A stretch of 64,000 nucleotides of DNA from NCBI RefSeq assembly GCF_020991065.1, contig NZ_CP087710.1, positions 4,407,534-4,471,533 on the forward strand. Direction: 5' to 3'. Positions within the stretch are counted from its first letter, which is position 1, and each line of letters starts with the position of its first letter. The position numbers and the translations under genes are program-made. Under the pieces are notes generated by a model that saw only the letters and a list, made by a program, of their open reading frames with translations, was not told where the DNA came from and searched no databases. This document shows positions 25,961 to 34,833 of this stretch, piece after piece. This DNA is from Nocardioides okcheonensis. Lineage in GTDB: Bacteria > Actinomycetota > Actinomycetes > Propionibacteriales > Nocardioidaceae.

Positions 25961-27771
25961 CGACGCTCTCCCGGGTCGCCACGCCGTCCGGCGTCCGTCG
26001 CCTCGTCCTGGGCCACACCCGTGCGGTCGACACCTTCGCGGCGCTGATGCTGGTCGGCGCGATCACGGTCTACGTCCTCGACGGGCGCACCCTGGTCCAC
26101 TACGCCGTCTACCTCGGCGTCCTCGTCTTCAACACCGGCTCTGCGGTGGTCGCGACGGTGAGCGCCCCCCGCGGACGGCGGCTGGTCCCCGGCCTGATCG
26201 CCACGGGGGTCGGGCTGGCCGTCCTGGGCGACGTGCTGTGCAAGATCTTCGACGCCGGCGGCGCCACGACCGACCTGTCCGTCGCCGACCCGGCGTGGCT
26301 CGCGAGCTACGTCGTGCTCTGCGTGGCGCTGCTCGTGGTGCTGGTGCGTTCCGGGGTGGACCGGCGCGGCGGGCTCTCCCTGGCGATCGACGGGACCACC
26401 GTGGTGGCGGTCGGTGTCCTGGTCACCTGGACCCTCGCGATCGGACGCTTCGTCAACGCCACGGCGGCGCCGGCCCACGTACGGCTGGTGTGGGCGGCCT
26501 ACCCGCTGCTCCAGGCGGTGCTGCTGGCCCTCGTGCTGATGGCGATGATCGTGCCGCGGGCGCGTCGCATGCTCGGGCCCGGCTTCGCGATCGGCGTCGG
26601 CTTCTGGCTGACCACCAACATCATCTACATCCACGCGCCCTCGGAGGGCGGCTACGTCGCCGCCGGCGCCAGCTGGATGGTCGCGGTCGTGCTGATGGCC
26701 CGCACGGCCTGGCTCGGGGAGGCCGGCACGGCCGAGGAGCCGGACGAGACCTCCGGGCGCGCCTGGCTGGCGCCCCTCGCCGTCGGCGTGCTGCCGCTGT
26801 TCGTCCCGCCCGCGCTCGAGGTGCTGTCGGACTCGCTGCAGGGCGAGGGCCACCCGTACCTGCTGGCCGTCAGCTCCACCGTGCTGATCACGCTCGCGTT
26901 CGTCCGCACCTACCGCCTGATGCGCGCCGAGCAGGACGTCCTGCGCGACCTCGAGGTGGCGCGCGACGAGGCGCTGGCGGCGTCGCGGGCCAAGTCCATG
27001 TTCGTCGCGACGATGAGCCACGAGCTGCGCACGCCCCTGACCACGGTCCTGGCCTGCGCCGAGATGCTCGAGGACACCCCGCTCACCCAGGCACAGCGTG
27101 ACCTCGTCCACCGGATGCGCCGGGCCGGCGGCCTGCTGCAGTCGCTGGTGGAGGACATCCTCGACTTCTCCCGCATGGAGGCGGGCCACGTCGAGCTGGC
27201 GGCGGTCCCCTTCGACCTGCACGCCCTCGCCGCCGAGCTCGCCGAGGCCAACCGGGCGCGGGCCAGGTTCGCCCGGGTCGACCTCGACCTCCACATCGGT
27301 CCCGACGTGCCGCGCGCGGTCGTCGGCGACCCCGCCCGCCTGATGCAGGTCGCGGGCAACCTGCTCGACAACGCGCTGAAGTTCACCGACGCGGGACGGG
27401 TGCGGCTCGACCTGCGTCGCTCCGACAACGAGCCGGCGCTGCGGGGCGCGACGGTCTGGGTCGAGGTGGTGGTGTCCGACACGGGCATCGGCATCGCCCG
27501 CGACCGGCTCGACTCGATCTTCTCGGTCTTCGAGCAGGTCGACGGGACCACCACGCGGCGCCACGGCGGCAGCGGGCTCGGCCTTGCGATCGCGCACCAG
27601 CTCGTCACGCTGATGGGCGGCTCGCTGCGCGTGCGCAGCGAGCTCGCGGTCGGCAGCGAGTTCGTCGCCGAGCTCCCGCTGGTCGTCGGCGATCCCGACC
27701 CGGCGGCCCCCGCCGTGCCCGTGCAGGCAGGATCCGAGCGGCTCGAGACGGTCCGGGCCGGCGCCTGCTGA
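25957..27771 (+). CDS. multi-pass membrane sensor histidine kinase 2
   Basis: 604 residues, paralogous to kinase 1 throughout. About eight membrane segments (1-320), then SHELRTPL with His355, GNLLDNALKFT, DTGIGIA and GSGLGLAI. The membrane part carries the shared block SVADPAWLASYVVLCVAL. The signal is unknown. It likely phosphorylates the receiver at 25547 and, by similarity, the one at 22593. Confidence 0.92.
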   Translation: MTTLSRVATPSGVRRLVLGHTRAVDTFAALMLVGAITVYVLDGRTLVHYAVYLGVLVFNTGSAVVATVSAPRGRRLVPGLIATGVGLAVLGDVLCKIFDAGGATTDLSVADPAWLASYVVLCVALLVVLVRSGVDRRGGLSLAIDGTTVVAVGVLVTWTLAIGRFVNATAAPAHVRLVWAAYPLLQAVLLALVLMAMIVPRARRMLGPGFAIGVGFWLTTNIIYIHAPSEGGYVAAGASWMVAVVLMARTAWLGEAGTAEEPDETSGRAWLAPLAVGVLPLFVPPALEVLSDSLQGEGHPYLLAVSSTVLITLAFVRTYRLMRAEQDVLRDLEVARDEALAASRAKSMFVATMSHELRTPLTTVLACAEMLEDTPLTQAQRDLVHRMRRAGGLLQSLVEDILDFSRMEAGHVELAAVPFDLHALAAELAEANRARARFARVDLDLHIGPDVPRAVVGDPARLMQVAGNLLDNALKFTDAGRVRLDLRRSDNEPALRGATVWVEVVVSDTGIGIARDRLDSIFSVFEQVDGTTTRRHGGSGLGLAIAHQLVTLMGGSLRVRSELAVGSEFVAELPLVVGDPDPAAPAVPVQAGSERLETVRAGAC

Positions 27772-27822
27772 CCCGCGCCCCGTCCGCGACAACCGAAGCG
27801 GGGCGGGGCGCGTCCCACAGCC

Positions 27823-29046
27823 GTGCCTCCCCGCCTGATCGCCCGTCTGACCCTGCCGCTGCTCGTCGCCGTGCTCGGAGCGGGCGCCGTGTCGCCCCCG
27901 ACGTCGTACGCAGAGGGCGGCGGCGAGGAGCCCCCGCCGAGCTCGTCGCTGCAGGCCACGCCGCACCAGCGGGTGCGGCTGGAGGTGCTGCCCCCGGTCG
28001 TGCAGCGCGGCCGCGTGCCGGCCGACGCGGACGCCGCCCGGTCGCCGCTGGTCGCCACGGTCCGTCCCGCACGTGAGGGGCGCCGGGTGCGGCTGCAGGT
28101 GCTCCGGGACGGCACCTGGACCACCCTCGCGACCCGGCGCCAGGACGCGCGCGGGCGCGTGGAGATGGCCGCCGCGACGTCGGCCGGCGGCCAGCCGCTG
28201 ACCTACCGGGTCCGGGTGCTGGCCAGCCGTGGGCTGCGCGGCCTGTCCAGCCGCCCGGTGAGCACCCAGCGCTGGCTCCGGCCGTCGTTCGGCGACGAGT
28301 TCACCGGGACCTCGCTCGGAGGGGCGTGGAGCACCCGCAGCCCCGAGGTGGTCCCGGGCAGCCGCCGCTCGTGCGCCAAGGGCGACCCCGCGGCGGTCCG
28401 GGTGGAGGGCGGCACGGTCCGGCTGAGCGTGCTGGTCGACCCCGACGCCACGGGTCGGTGCCGGATCCGCGGCCGGGACCGCCAGCAGGCGCGCGGCAGC
28501 TACGCGTACCGCCTCAACGGCCACATCGGGACCGAGGGCCGCTACGCGTTCCGCTACGGCGTCGCGGCCGCCCGCGTCCGCTTCCACCGGCTCCGCGGGC
28601 AGCACGGGGCGTTCTGGCTGCAGCCCGCGAGCGGGATGTACCCCGGCGCGGCAGGCAGCGAGATCGACGTGGTCGAGTACTTCGGCGACCACCACCCCCA
28701 GGGCGGGCTGGCGACCTTCATGCACCGCTACGAGGGGCGCCGCCGGGTGAGCACCGGCGGCTGGGTCCGCGACCAGGCGTCGTTCCTGGGCGGACCGCGC
28801 GACGGCTGGTCGCGCGGCTTCCACGTGTTCTCGGTGGAGTGGCGTCCGCGGCTGCTGGTGTTCCGGATCGACGGCCGGGAGACCGGACGGATGCGGCGCG
28901 GCGTCTCCGACGTCGACCAGTTCCCGATCCTCAGCCTGATCTCGGCCGACTACGAGCTGCCGAAGATCCGCGAGCGACACCTGCCCCAGCACCTGGAGGT
29001 CGACTGGGTCCGGGTCTGGGAGACCGACGCCCCCGACCCGTCGTGA
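27823..29046 (+). CDS. secreted glycoside hydrolase family 16 protein
   Basis: 407 residues, GTG start. A signal peptide (RLTLPLLVAVLGAGAVSPPTSYA, about 8-30) is followed by a linker and a beta-rich module (50-150), then the GH16 catalytic domain from FGDEFTGTSLGGAWS (about 165). The catalytic signature ExDxxE is present as SEIDVVEYFG near 285, and the sandwich ends with HLEVDWVRVWE. GH16 enzymes cut beta-1,3- or beta-1,3/1,4-glucans, agarose or similar polymers; the substrate cannot be decided here. Stands alone, 51 bases after kinase 2. Confidence 0.88.
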   Translation: MPPRLIARLTLPLLVAVLGAGAVSPPTSYAEGGGEEPPPSSSLQATPHQRVRLEVLPPVVQRGRVPADADAARSPLVATVRPAREGRRVRLQVLRDGTWTTLATRRQDARGRVEMAAATSAGGQPLTYRVRVLASRGLRGLSSRPVSTQRWLRPSFGDEFTGTSLGGAWSTRSPEVVPGSRRSCAKGDPAAVRVEGGTVRLSVLVDPDATGRCRIRGRDRQQARGSYAYRLNGHIGTEGRYAFRYGVAAARVRFHRLRGQHGAFWLQPASGMYPGAAGSEIDVVEYFGDHHPQGGLATFMHRYEGRRRVSTGGWVRDQASFLGGPRDGWSRGFHVFSVEWRPRLLVFRIDGRETGRMRRGVSDVDQFPILSLISADYELPKIRERHLPQHLEVDWVRVWETDAPDPS

Positions 29047-29052
29047 GGCGCC

Positions 29053-29310
29053 TCAGCCGCGCCCGCCGAGCCCCTTGAGCAGGCCGATCTCGTCGCGCAG
29101 GCGGTAGGGCAGCGGGGCGCCGGCGTCGGCGAGCGCCCCTGCGTAGGCCTCGAGCGTCTGCAGCAGCGCCTGGCGCAGCACCTGCAGGTCGGCGGCCCGC
29201 GCACCGTTGCGGGCCCCGTCGAGCCGGTGGCGCGCGTGGTGCACGTCGGCGAGCAGCGCGGCGAGGTGGTCACGACCAGTCTCGCCGTTGAGGGGTCCAG
29301 CCCGTTCCAT
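29053..29310 (-). CDS. small helical protein of unknown function
   Basis: 85 residues from ATG 29310. Predominantly helical by composition (LAALLADVHHARHRLDG, LRQALLQTLEAYAGALADAG), with a final KGLGGRG. No motif or signal peptide recognised. It ends 6 bases from the convergent GH16 gene and probably has its own promoter in the 120-base gap after the MFS gene. Confidence 0.55.
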   Translation of the reverse strand: MERAGPLNGETGRDHLAALLADVHHARHRLDGARNGARAADLQVLRQALLQTLEAYAGALADAGAPLPYRLRDEIGLLKGLGGRG

Positions 29311-29432
29311 GCGTGTTCCGACCTGCCCGGCGGGGCGGCGGCACGGTGCCTCAGCGTCGCGGACACCGCCAACCTACCCCGGCGCGCCGCGCCGCCGCTC
29401 GGATTCGACCCGAGCCGGGTGCGCGTCGGGGC

Positions 29433-30692
29433 TCAGCCGACCGGGGTCGCGGCGGCCGGGACCTCCGCCTCGAGCGGGGCCGCTCCCTGCGGCGTCGCAC
29501 GGTCGAGTCGGCGCTGCTGGGTCGACATCAGCACGACGGCGAGCACGGTCGCGCCGACCGTCACGCAGAAGGCCGCGGTCGCGCCGGACTGGTCGGCGAG
29601 CCGGCCGGCGAGGCTCGAGCCCAGCGCGTAGCCCAGCCCGGTGGCGCTGGCCAGCATGGTCATCGCGGCGCCGACCCGGGCGAGCGGCACGACCCGCTCG
29701 GCCAGCGAGAACACTGCGATCATGTAGGGCGCGACCGCGAAGCCGAGCAGCAGCACGGTCCCGGCGGCAGCCAGCAGCGACCCGACCAGCAGCAGCGGGA
29801 GCGACAGGACCAGCAGCGCGCAGGCCGCCACGAGCGCGCGTCGCTGGTGGGGGAACCGCTCGGGCACGTACGCGGTCGCCAGGCCGGCGATCGCGCTGCC
29901 CACGCCGAGCGTGGCGTGCACGAGCCCGGCGGCACCGGGGCGTCCGGCGTCCGTGGCCAGCACGGTCGCGCCGGTCTGGGTGGCCCCGAACAGCATCCCG
30001 ATGGTGAGCTGGGCCGCGACGAGGACGACGAACGCGGCGCCGACGAGACGTCCGCGACCGCCGACCGGGTGGTCCTGGCCGTGGGTGAGGCGGGCCGAGG
30101 GGTCGAGCGCGAACGCCGAGCCGAAGACCGCGAGCAGCACCGCGGCCAGGAGCAGGGCGCCCGAGGGCGAGGCGGCGGCGACCGAGAGCCCGACGAGCGC
30201 GGGCCCGATCGCGAACGACGCCTCGTCGGCCGCACCCTCGTAGGAGAACGCGGCGTCGACCAGCCGGCGCTGCTGGGTGCCGGTGGCGCGGGTGAGCGGG
30301 CGCCACCGCACCCGGGCCAGCGGGCCGACCTGCGGCAGCACCAGGCCGGTCGCGGCGGCGGTCAGCACGACCGCGAGGTCGGCCGCCTCGCGGTCGACGA
30401 CCAGGACGAGGGCGGCGAGCCCGGCGGCGCCGAGCAGCGACTGCACGAGGACGACCGGGCGCTGGCCGACCCGGTCGGCGAGCGACCCGGCCACGGGCGC
30501 CCCGACGGCGTTGGCGACGGCGAGCGCGCCGGCGCTGAGGCCGCCGAGGCCGTAGCTGCCGGTGGCGGTCGAGACGAGGAGGAGGGTGCCGAGCTGGCTC
30601 ATGGCCAGCGGGAGGCGCCCGACGAAGGCGACGAGGACGTAGGTCGGGCCCGCCAGCTCGAGGAGTCGGCGGTAGGAGGCGAGAGGGGTCAC
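29433..30692 (-). CDS. MFS transporter
   Basis: 419 residues, GTG start, twelve hydrophobic segments in two halves joined by a loop near 195-215 (LDPSARLTHGQDHPVGGRGR). The segment LADRVGQRPVVLVQSLLG after helix 2 is the usual MFS motif A region. Proteins of this kind in actinobacteria are mostly drug or small-molecule exporters; no substrate can be named. A GCGTCG-GAA-CGACGC dyad lies 17 bases before the start. Confidence 0.82.
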   Translation of the reverse strand: MTPLASYRRLLELAGPTYVLVAFVGRLPLAMSQLGTLLLVSTATGSYGLGGLSAGALAVANAVGAPVAGSLADRVGQRPVVLVQSLLGAAGLAALVLVVDREAADLAVVLTAAATGLVLPQVGPLARVRWRPLTRATGTQQRRLVDAAFSYEGAADEASFAIGPALVGLSVAAASPSGALLLAAVLLAVFGSAFALDPSARLTHGQDHPVGGRGRLVGAAFVVLVAAQLTIGMLFGATQTGATVLATDAGRPGAAGLVHATLGVGSAIAGLATAYVPERFPHQRRALVAACALLVLSLPLLLVGSLLAAAGTVLLLGFAVAPYMIAVFSLAERVVPLARVGAAMTMLASATGLGYALGSSLAGRLADQSGATAAFCVTVGATVLAVVLMSTQQRRLDRATPQGAAPLEAEVPAAATPVG

Positions 30693-30708
30693 GTGGGTCC
30701 TTCAGGGT

Positions 30709-30723
30709 GCGTCGGAACGACGC
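30709..30723. promoter_or_regulatory. dyad GCGTCG-GAA-CGACGC before the MFS gene
   Basis: Perfect 6-3-6 inverted repeat in the leader of the minus-strand MFS transporter gene; could be a repressor site or leader hairpin. Confidence 0.3.
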
Positions 30724-30783
30724 GCCGAACCCACCTCCAAGGACGCGTGTAACCCTCTGCTGCCGCTCATCCTAGGGCGCCGC

Positions 30784-30813
30784 GACCCCGCCCCGGGAAT
30801 TGGCGGGCGGGTC
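30784..30813 (-). terminator. candidate terminator of the alternative ribosomal protein operon
   Basis: A GC-rich imperfect hairpin (core CCCGCC at 30787-30792 with GGCGGG at 30802-30807, extended by GAC/GTC ends with a bulge) directly after the rpsN stop. No T run follows on the minus strand, as is usual in such high-GC genomes. Confidence 0.4.
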
Positions 30814-31116
30814 TCACCAGGACGACTTCGTGATGCCCGGCAGCTCGCCTCGGTGTGCCATCTGGCGGAAGGTGATCCGGGAGACCCCGGCCTTGCGGAG
30901 GTGGCCGCGTGGGCGACCGTCGACCTGGTCACGGTTGCGGACGCGGACCGGGCTGGCGTCGCGGGGGAGCCGCGCCAGCGCCCGGACGGCCGCGTCGCGC
31001 TCCTCGACGGTGGCGGCCGTGCGCACCTGTTCCTTCAGCGCGGTCCGCCGCTCGGCATGGCGGGCGACGACCTGCTTGCGGCGCTCGTTGGCGACGATCT
31101 TCGACTTCCTGGCCAT
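30814..31116 (-). CDS. rpsN: 30S ribosomal protein S14, zinc-free paralogue
   Basis: 100 residues ([28 protein letters not shown] ... ending [11 protein letters not shown] in the family-typical way; the C-terminal block is [21 protein letters not shown]). It lacks the CxxC...CxxC zinc ribbon of the short S14 form. Such 'C-minus' paralogues replace zinc-binding S14 when zinc is scarce. Last gene of the operon L31B-COG0523-L32-L36-L28-L33-S14; its ATG overlaps the L33 stop (TGATG). Confidence 0.95.
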   Translation of the reverse strand: MARKSKIVANERRKQVVARHAERRTALKEQVRTAATVEERDAAVRALARLPRDASPVRVRNRDQVDGRPRGHLRKAGVSRITFRQMAHRGELPGITKSSW

Positions 31117-31286
31117 CAGCGTTCCTCCCGGAAGTCGACGTGGCGGCGCACGCGCGGGTCGTACTTGCGCAGCACGATCCGGTCTGGGGTGGTGCGCCGG
31201 TTCTTGGTGGTGACGTAGGTGTAGCCGGTGCCGGCGGTGGAGCGGAGCTTCACCTTGGGCCGCAGGTGGTTGCCGCGGGCGGCCAT
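31116..31286 (-). CDS. rpmG: 50S ribosomal protein L33, zinc-free paralogue
   Basis: 56 residues: [19 protein letters not shown] at the start, [20 protein letters not shown] in the middle, ending DFREER. No cysteines, so it is the C-minus type that does not hold zinc. It overlaps rpmB upstream and rpsN downstream by one base each (TGATG), showing tight translational coupling. Confidence 0.95.
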   Translation of the reverse strand: MAARGNHLRPKVKLRSTAGTGYTYVTTKNRRTTPDRIVLRKYDPRVRRHVDFREER

Positions 31287-31522
31287 CAGAGCCTCCCTCC
31301 CCGCGCGCGGATGTCGGCGACGACGGCCTCGATCCCGCGCTGGTCGACGGTCTTGATGCCGCGGGCGCTCAGCGTGAGCGTGACGTGGCGGCGCAGGCTG
31401 GGCACCCAGTAGCGCTTGGACTGGACGTTGACGTCGAAGCGGCGCTTGGTGCGACGGTGCGAGTGGGAGACGTGGTGACCGAAGCCGGGGGTGGCGCCGG
31501 TGACCTGGCAGGTGCGGGACAC
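31286..31522 (-). CDS. rpmB: 50S ribosomal protein L28, zinc-free paralogue
   Basis: 78 residues, [20 protein letters not shown] at the start and [19 protein letters not shown] near the end. Only one Cys remains, so the zinc-binding cysteine set of the other L28 type is missing. A 37-base gap separates it from rpmJ upstream; it overlaps rpmG by one base. Confidence 0.95.
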   Translation of the reverse strand: MSRTCQVTGATPGFGHHVSHSHRRTKRRFDVNVQSKRYWVPSLRRHVTLTLSARGIKTVDQRGIEAVVADIRARGGRL

Positions 31523-31559
31523 GGGTTCCTCTCTCTGGTGCGTGTCGTGTCGGGGTCGC

Positions 31560-31682
31560 TCAGCCCTGGCGGGTCTTGAGCCGGGGGTTGCGCTTGTTGA
31601 TGACGTACGTGCGCCCGCGTCGGCGCACGACCTGCGAGCCGGGCTGCTTCTTGACCGAGCGGATGGAGTTGCGGACCTTCAT
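31560..31682 (-). CDS. rpmJ: 50S ribosomal protein L36, zinc-free paralogue
   Basis: 40 residues: [20 protein letters not shown], then [20 protein letters not shown]. Zinc-binding L36 has a C-x2-C...C...H set; here none of the cysteines is present. The ATG overlaps the rpmF stop (ATGA at 31679-31682). Confidence 0.95.
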   Translation of the reverse strand: MKVRNSIRSVKKQPGSQVVRRRGRTYVINKRNPRLKTRQG

Positions 31683-31879
31683 CGGGTCTCCCGGGGGGAG
31701 CGGGGCGACGCGGTGGAGACGTCGACGAGGCCGCGCTCGACGGCCCGCACGAGGCGGCGCGGCACGTGGCGCACCGTCCCGTCGACCGTGATCGGCACGA
31801 GGTCGGGCGGCGTCGCCTTCCACTGCGCGCGCCGGTGTCGGGTGTTGCTGCGCGACGTGCGTCGCTTGGGTACGGCCAT
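31679..31879 (-). CDS. rpmF: 50S ribosomal protein L32, zinc-free paralogue
   Basis: 66 residues beginning [20 protein letters not shown], the hallmark of L32. The CxxC pairs of the zinc form are absent. It lies 41 bases after the COG0523 gene and overlaps rpmJ by four bases. Confidence 0.95.
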   Translation of the reverse strand: MAVPKRRTSRSNTRHRRAQWKATPPDLVPITVDGTVRHVPRRLVRAVERGLVDVSTASPRSPRETR

Positions 31880-31920
31880 GGTGTCCTCCGAGGACTGCTG
31901 GTGGTTGATGGTGGGCGGGG

Positions 31921-32994
31921 TCAGGCGACGTCGCGGATGTCGCCGAGCCAGGGCTCGAGGCCGTCCTCGACGACGTCCCAGCGCTGCTGCTCGACGCCTT
32001 CGGTCGGGGTGACGAGGACGTCGTCGAAGGCGGCACGCAGGTCGCGCGGCGGCGTGCCGAGACCGGTGTAGAGCAGCCGGGTCACCGGGGTGCGTCGACC
32101 CCAGGGGCTGTAGCCGCCGATGCTGAGCTGGCCGCCGGCGCCCGACCACTCGAGCCTGTCGCCGGGCCGGGTCGGGACCCAGAAGGTGCCGCGCGAGCGG
32201 AAGGGCCCGCTGCCGAGGTCCTCGATGCGATCGAGCAGCCGGTCCGGGTGGAAGGGCCGGGCAGAGCGCAGGTCGAGGCGCCAGGCGCGGCTCTCCCCGA
32301 GGTCGGGCACCGGGGCGTCGAGCTCGGGGTCGCACCAGGTCCGGGCCAGGACGTGGTGGTGGCGCCCGGTCGCGATCTCACCCACGTCGAGGGCTGCGAC
32401 GTCGGTGACCACCGGGACGCCCGGGCGGGCGATCGCGCGGACGAGGTCGAGCGCCTCCGGACCCGGGTCGGCCTCGAGCACGACGTGGTCGGCGAGCTCG
32501 AGCTGGGCGCAGGCGACCTCCCCGACCCCGCGGTCGTCGTGGGGGTTCGAGTGCGCGTCGCGCTCGCGCAGGAGGGCGTCGCCCAGCAGGTCGCCGACGG
32601 TGTCGGTCGCCCCGACGGCGGCGACGACACTGCTGAGCTGGAGGTGGCGCGCCAGGCGGGTGTCGCTGCCCAGCGCGTGCGCGAGCTGCTGCGCCTCGGT
32701 GCCGAGGGGGAGACCGGCGACGATGCTCGACCAGCGCGGGTCGCGCGCCAGCCGGTCGAGCGTCGGCAGGACGTCCTCGCGCAGGGCGCAGCTGACGCAG
32801 GCGTGCTCGAGCTGGACCTGCTCCTGCTCGAGGACGCCGCTGACGTCGCTGACGGTCCGGGTCAGGACCTGCGAGTGCGGGTCGATGCGGTGTCGCACGG
32901 ACACGGCGCTCGGCAGGTCCCACGCCAGGGTCATCAGCGTGGAGTCCATCGCGACCGGCTCGACGCCGGTCACCACCAGCAGACGGGTCCTCAT
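31921..32994 (-). CDS. COG0523 (CobW/P47K-like) protein of the alternative ribosome operon
   Basis: 357 residues related to COG0523 G3E GTPases, which deliver metals or respond to zinc limitation. The N-terminal loop reads [13 protein letters not shown] where a GxxGxGKT Walker A is expected, so nucleotide binding is doubtful; the metal-binding CxCC is CVSC ([15 protein letters not shown], about residue 66). The C-terminal CobW_C domain is present ([21 protein letters not shown]). Mycobacteria carry a COG0523 protein in the same kind of operon (Mrf, which recruits the hibernation factor Mpy to zinc-starved ribosomes), so a ribosome-linked role is a reasonable inference. It overlaps rpmE2 by four bases. 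Confidence 0.85.
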   Translation of the reverse strand: MRTRLLVVTGVEPVAMDSTLMTLAWDLPSAVSVRHRIDPHSQVLTRTVSDVSGVLEQEQVQLEHACVSCALREDVLPTLDRLARDPRWSSIVAGLPLGTEAQQLAHALGSDTRLARHLQLSSVVAAVGATDTVGDLLGDALLRERDAHSNPHDDRGVGEVACAQLELADHVVLEADPGPEALDLVRAIARPGVPVVTDVAALDVGEIATGRHHHVLARTWCDPELDAPVPDLGESRAWRLDLRSARPFHPDRLLDRIEDLGSGPFRSRGTFWVPTRPGDRLEWSGAGGQLSIGGYSPWGRRTPVTRLLYTGLGTPPRDLRAAFDDVLVTPTEGVEQQRWDVVEDGLEPWLGDIRDVA

Positions 32995-33245
32995 CGGGCG
33001 GCCCCGTAGCGGCGCCGGAACTTCTCGACGCGGCCCTCGCTGTCGAGCGTGCGCGCGGTGCCGGTCCAGAACGGGTGGCTGTCGCTGGTGACGTCGACGT
33101 CGACGACCGGGTAGGTCACCCCGTCGACCTCGACCTGCTCGGCACCCTCGCGGGCGACGAGGGTCGAGCGGGTCACCACGAGGTGACCCGTCGACCGGTC
33201 ACGGAAGGCCACGGGGCCGTAGGGCGGGTGGATGTCCTGCTTCAC
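32991..33245 (-). CDS. rpmE2: 50S ribosomal protein L31 type B (zinc-free)
   Basis: 84 residues, starting MKQDIHPPYGPVAFRDRSTG and containing SDSHPFWTGTARTLDSEGRVEKFRRRYG. Lacks the CxxC of type A L31. First gene of the seven-gene operon; a Zur-type palindrome lies 12 bases upstream. Confidence 0.96.
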   Translation of the reverse strand: MKQDIHPPYGPVAFRDRSTGHLVVTRSTLVAREGAEQVEVDGVTYPVVDVDVTSDSHPFWTGTARTLDSEGRVEKFRRRYGAAR

Positions 33246-33256
33246 TCCAACTCCTT

Positions 33257-33273
33257 AGAACGAGAATCGTTCT
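33257..33273. promoter_or_regulatory. Zur-like box upstream of the alternative ribosomal protein operon
   Basis: AGAACGA-GAA-TCGTTCT, a perfect 7-3-7 dyad in a local AT-rich patch, 12 bases before the rpmE2 ATG. It resembles the Fur/Zur family dyads (GAAAAT-type arms around one central base in actinobacteria). With the Zur/Fur gene 600 bases away and an all zinc-free gene set, repression in zinc sufficiency is the likely regulation. Confidence 0.7.
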
Positions 33274-33362
33274 CAACTATACCGCAGCGGTCGTCGCCAC
33301 GCGTGCCGGGTCGCGCGGTGGCGGTGCGAGGATGTGCTGCGACGAGGAGAGGTGGTGGGGTC

Positions 33363-33854
33363 GTGGTCCATCCGCGGGCCGGACGGAGCTCACGCGCGGT
33401 GGGCCTGGGCCTGGTGGTGCTGGCGGTCGCACTCGTGCTGTGGCTGCGGCCCGCAGGGAGCGACGACGACGCGCGCGCGGGCGTCGCCCCGACGGTGACG
33501 GACTCCTCCGAGGCCCCGCCGTCCGCGTCGTCCGCCACGCCTCCGGCGACGACCTCCGACGAAGCGTTCTGCGACGGCTTCCGTCGGTTGGCGGAGGTCC
33601 AGGGCGAGTTCGTCGCCACGGGCGACGGCGGTGACCCGGCGCCGCTGCGGGCGGCGGCCGACGACCTCGTGGCGGCCGGCGTGCCGCAGGGGATGTCCCT
33701 CGTGGCGCGCAGCGGCTACGACACGCTGCTCGGCGGGGTCTACGACTCGATCGGTCTCGAGCTCGACCCGGCGGCCATCGGTGCGCCCGCTGCGCCCGTG
33801 ACCGGCGGCGACGCGGCGTTCAGCGCCTACCTCGCGCAGTTCTGCCCGGCCTGA
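33363..33854 (+). CDS. membrane-anchored protein of unknown function
   Basis: 163 residues from GTG 33363. One N-terminal membrane segment (AVGLGLVVLAVALVLWLRP, about 12-30) is followed by a Ser/Pro/Thr/Ala-rich linker (to about 65) and a small domain from DEAFCDGFRRLAEVQGEF to YLAQFCPA with two cysteines that could form a disulfide outside the cell. No family recognised; such linker-plus-Cys proteins are common actinobacterial surface proteins. Divergent from rpmE2, convergent with zur. Confidence 0.6.
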   Translation: MVHPRAGRSSRAVGLGLVVLAVALVLWLRPAGSDDDARAGVAPTVTDSSEAPPSASSATPPATTSDEAFCDGFRRLAEVQGEFVATGDGGDPAPLRAAADDLVAAGVPQGMSLVARSGYDTLLGGVYDSIGLELDPAAIGAPAAPVTGGDAAFSAYLAQFCPA

Positions 33855-33872
33855 CGGGTCGCGGGGACCGGG

Positions 33873-34292
33873 TCAGCGGCAGTCGGGGCAGAGGCCGAAC
33901 AGCTCGACGACGTGGGTCACGTCGGTGAAGCCGTGGTCCTCGGCGGCCTCGGTGGCCCAGCGCTCGACGCTCGGGCCGTCGACCTCGACCGTGCGGCTGC
34001 AGCTGCGGCAGACGAGGTGGTGGTGGTGGCGAGGGCCGCACTTGCGGAACAGGGTCTCGCCGTCGTCGGCACGCAGCGTGTCGACCTCGCCGGCGTCGGC
34101 CATCGCCTGCAGCGTCCGGTAGACGGTGGCGAGGCCGACCTTGTCGCCCCCGGCGCGCAGGTCGTCGTAGACCTGCTGGGCGCTGGTGAAGGAGTCGTTC
34201 GCGGCCAGGTGCTCGCGCAGCGCGCGTCGCTGGCGGGTGTCGCGGCGCCCCTTCTCGCCGAAGGCCCGGGGGGTCGTCTCGGTCGTCGGCAT
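33873..34292 (-). CDS. zur: Fur-family regulator, probably Zur
   Basis: 139 residues. Winged helix with RQRRALREHLAANDSFTSAQQVYDDL and ATVYRTLQAMADAG; metal-binding HHHHLVCRSC (about 90-99) and a second CPDC at the C-terminus give the structural zinc CxxC pair. The protein could be Zur, Fur or another paralogue; the adjacent zinc-free ribosomal operon and its dyad favour Zur, the zinc-dependent repressor. Confidence 0.82.
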   Translation of the reverse strand: MPTTETTPRAFGEKGRRDTRQRRALREHLAANDSFTSAQQVYDDLRAGGDKVGLATVYRTLQAMADAGEVDTLRADDGETLFRKCGPRHHHHLVCRSCSRTVEVDGPSVERWATEAAEDHGFTDVTHVVELFGLCPDCR

Positions 34293-34451
34293 GGCCCCAA
34301 TCTACCTGCCGCAGCGGGACAGCGACGGCGCTCGACGCGCGGGGTGGTGCGGCGGCGCGCCGCCGTCCCGGGGCGGGGGGTGCCCCGGCCCGTCAGGGGA
34401 GGTCGCTAGGTTGAGGAACCGTCACCCCATGACTTCGAACAAGGAGAGAGC

Positions 34452-34727
34452 ATGAACAAGCGTGAGCTCGTCGACGCCGTCGCCGAGAAGACCGACCTGT
34501 CCAAGTCCGACGCGGAGAAGGCGCTCGACGCCGTCTTCGGCGCCGTCGCGTCGGCCCTCGAGGCCGGCGACAAGGTCGCCGTCCCGGGCTTCGGCACCTT
34601 CGACGTGCGCGAGCGTGCCGCTCGCACCGGCCGCAACCCGCAGACCGGCGAGACCATGGAGATCGCCGCGTCCCGCAGCGCCGGCTTCAAGCCCGCCACC
34701 GCGCTGAAGACCGCGCTGAACGGCTGA
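34452..34727 (+). CDS. hup: HU-family DNA-binding protein
   Basis: 91 residues: MNKRELVDAVAEKTDLSKSD at the start, the DNA-binding arm VPGFGTFDVRERAARTGRNP and FKPATALKTALNG at the end, as in HupB/HU. It is the short form without the Lys/Ala-rich C-terminal tail of mycobacterial HupB. An AAGGAGAGAGC ribosome site precedes the ATG; a strong hairpin follows 21 bases after the stop, so it is a single-gene unit. Confidence 0.97.
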   Translation: MNKRELVDAVAEKTDLSKSDAEKALDAVFGAVASALEAGDKVAVPGFGTFDVRERAARTGRNPQTGETMEIAASRSAGFKPATALKTALNG

Positions 34728-34748
34728 GTCGCTCCACCCTCGGGTGGT

Positions 34749-34780
34749 CGGAGGGGGCGTCGTCCGCGACGCCCCCTCCG
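34749..34780 (+). terminator. hairpin terminator after hup
   Basis: Perfect 14-base stem (34749-34762 with 34767-34780) and a TCCG tetraloop, very GC-rich, 21 bases after the hup stop codon. No strong T run. Confidence 0.8.
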
Positions 34781-34833
34781 TCGCGTCCGGGTATCATCGC
34801 GGCGCACGACGGGGCTGGACGAAGGTGGCATCG

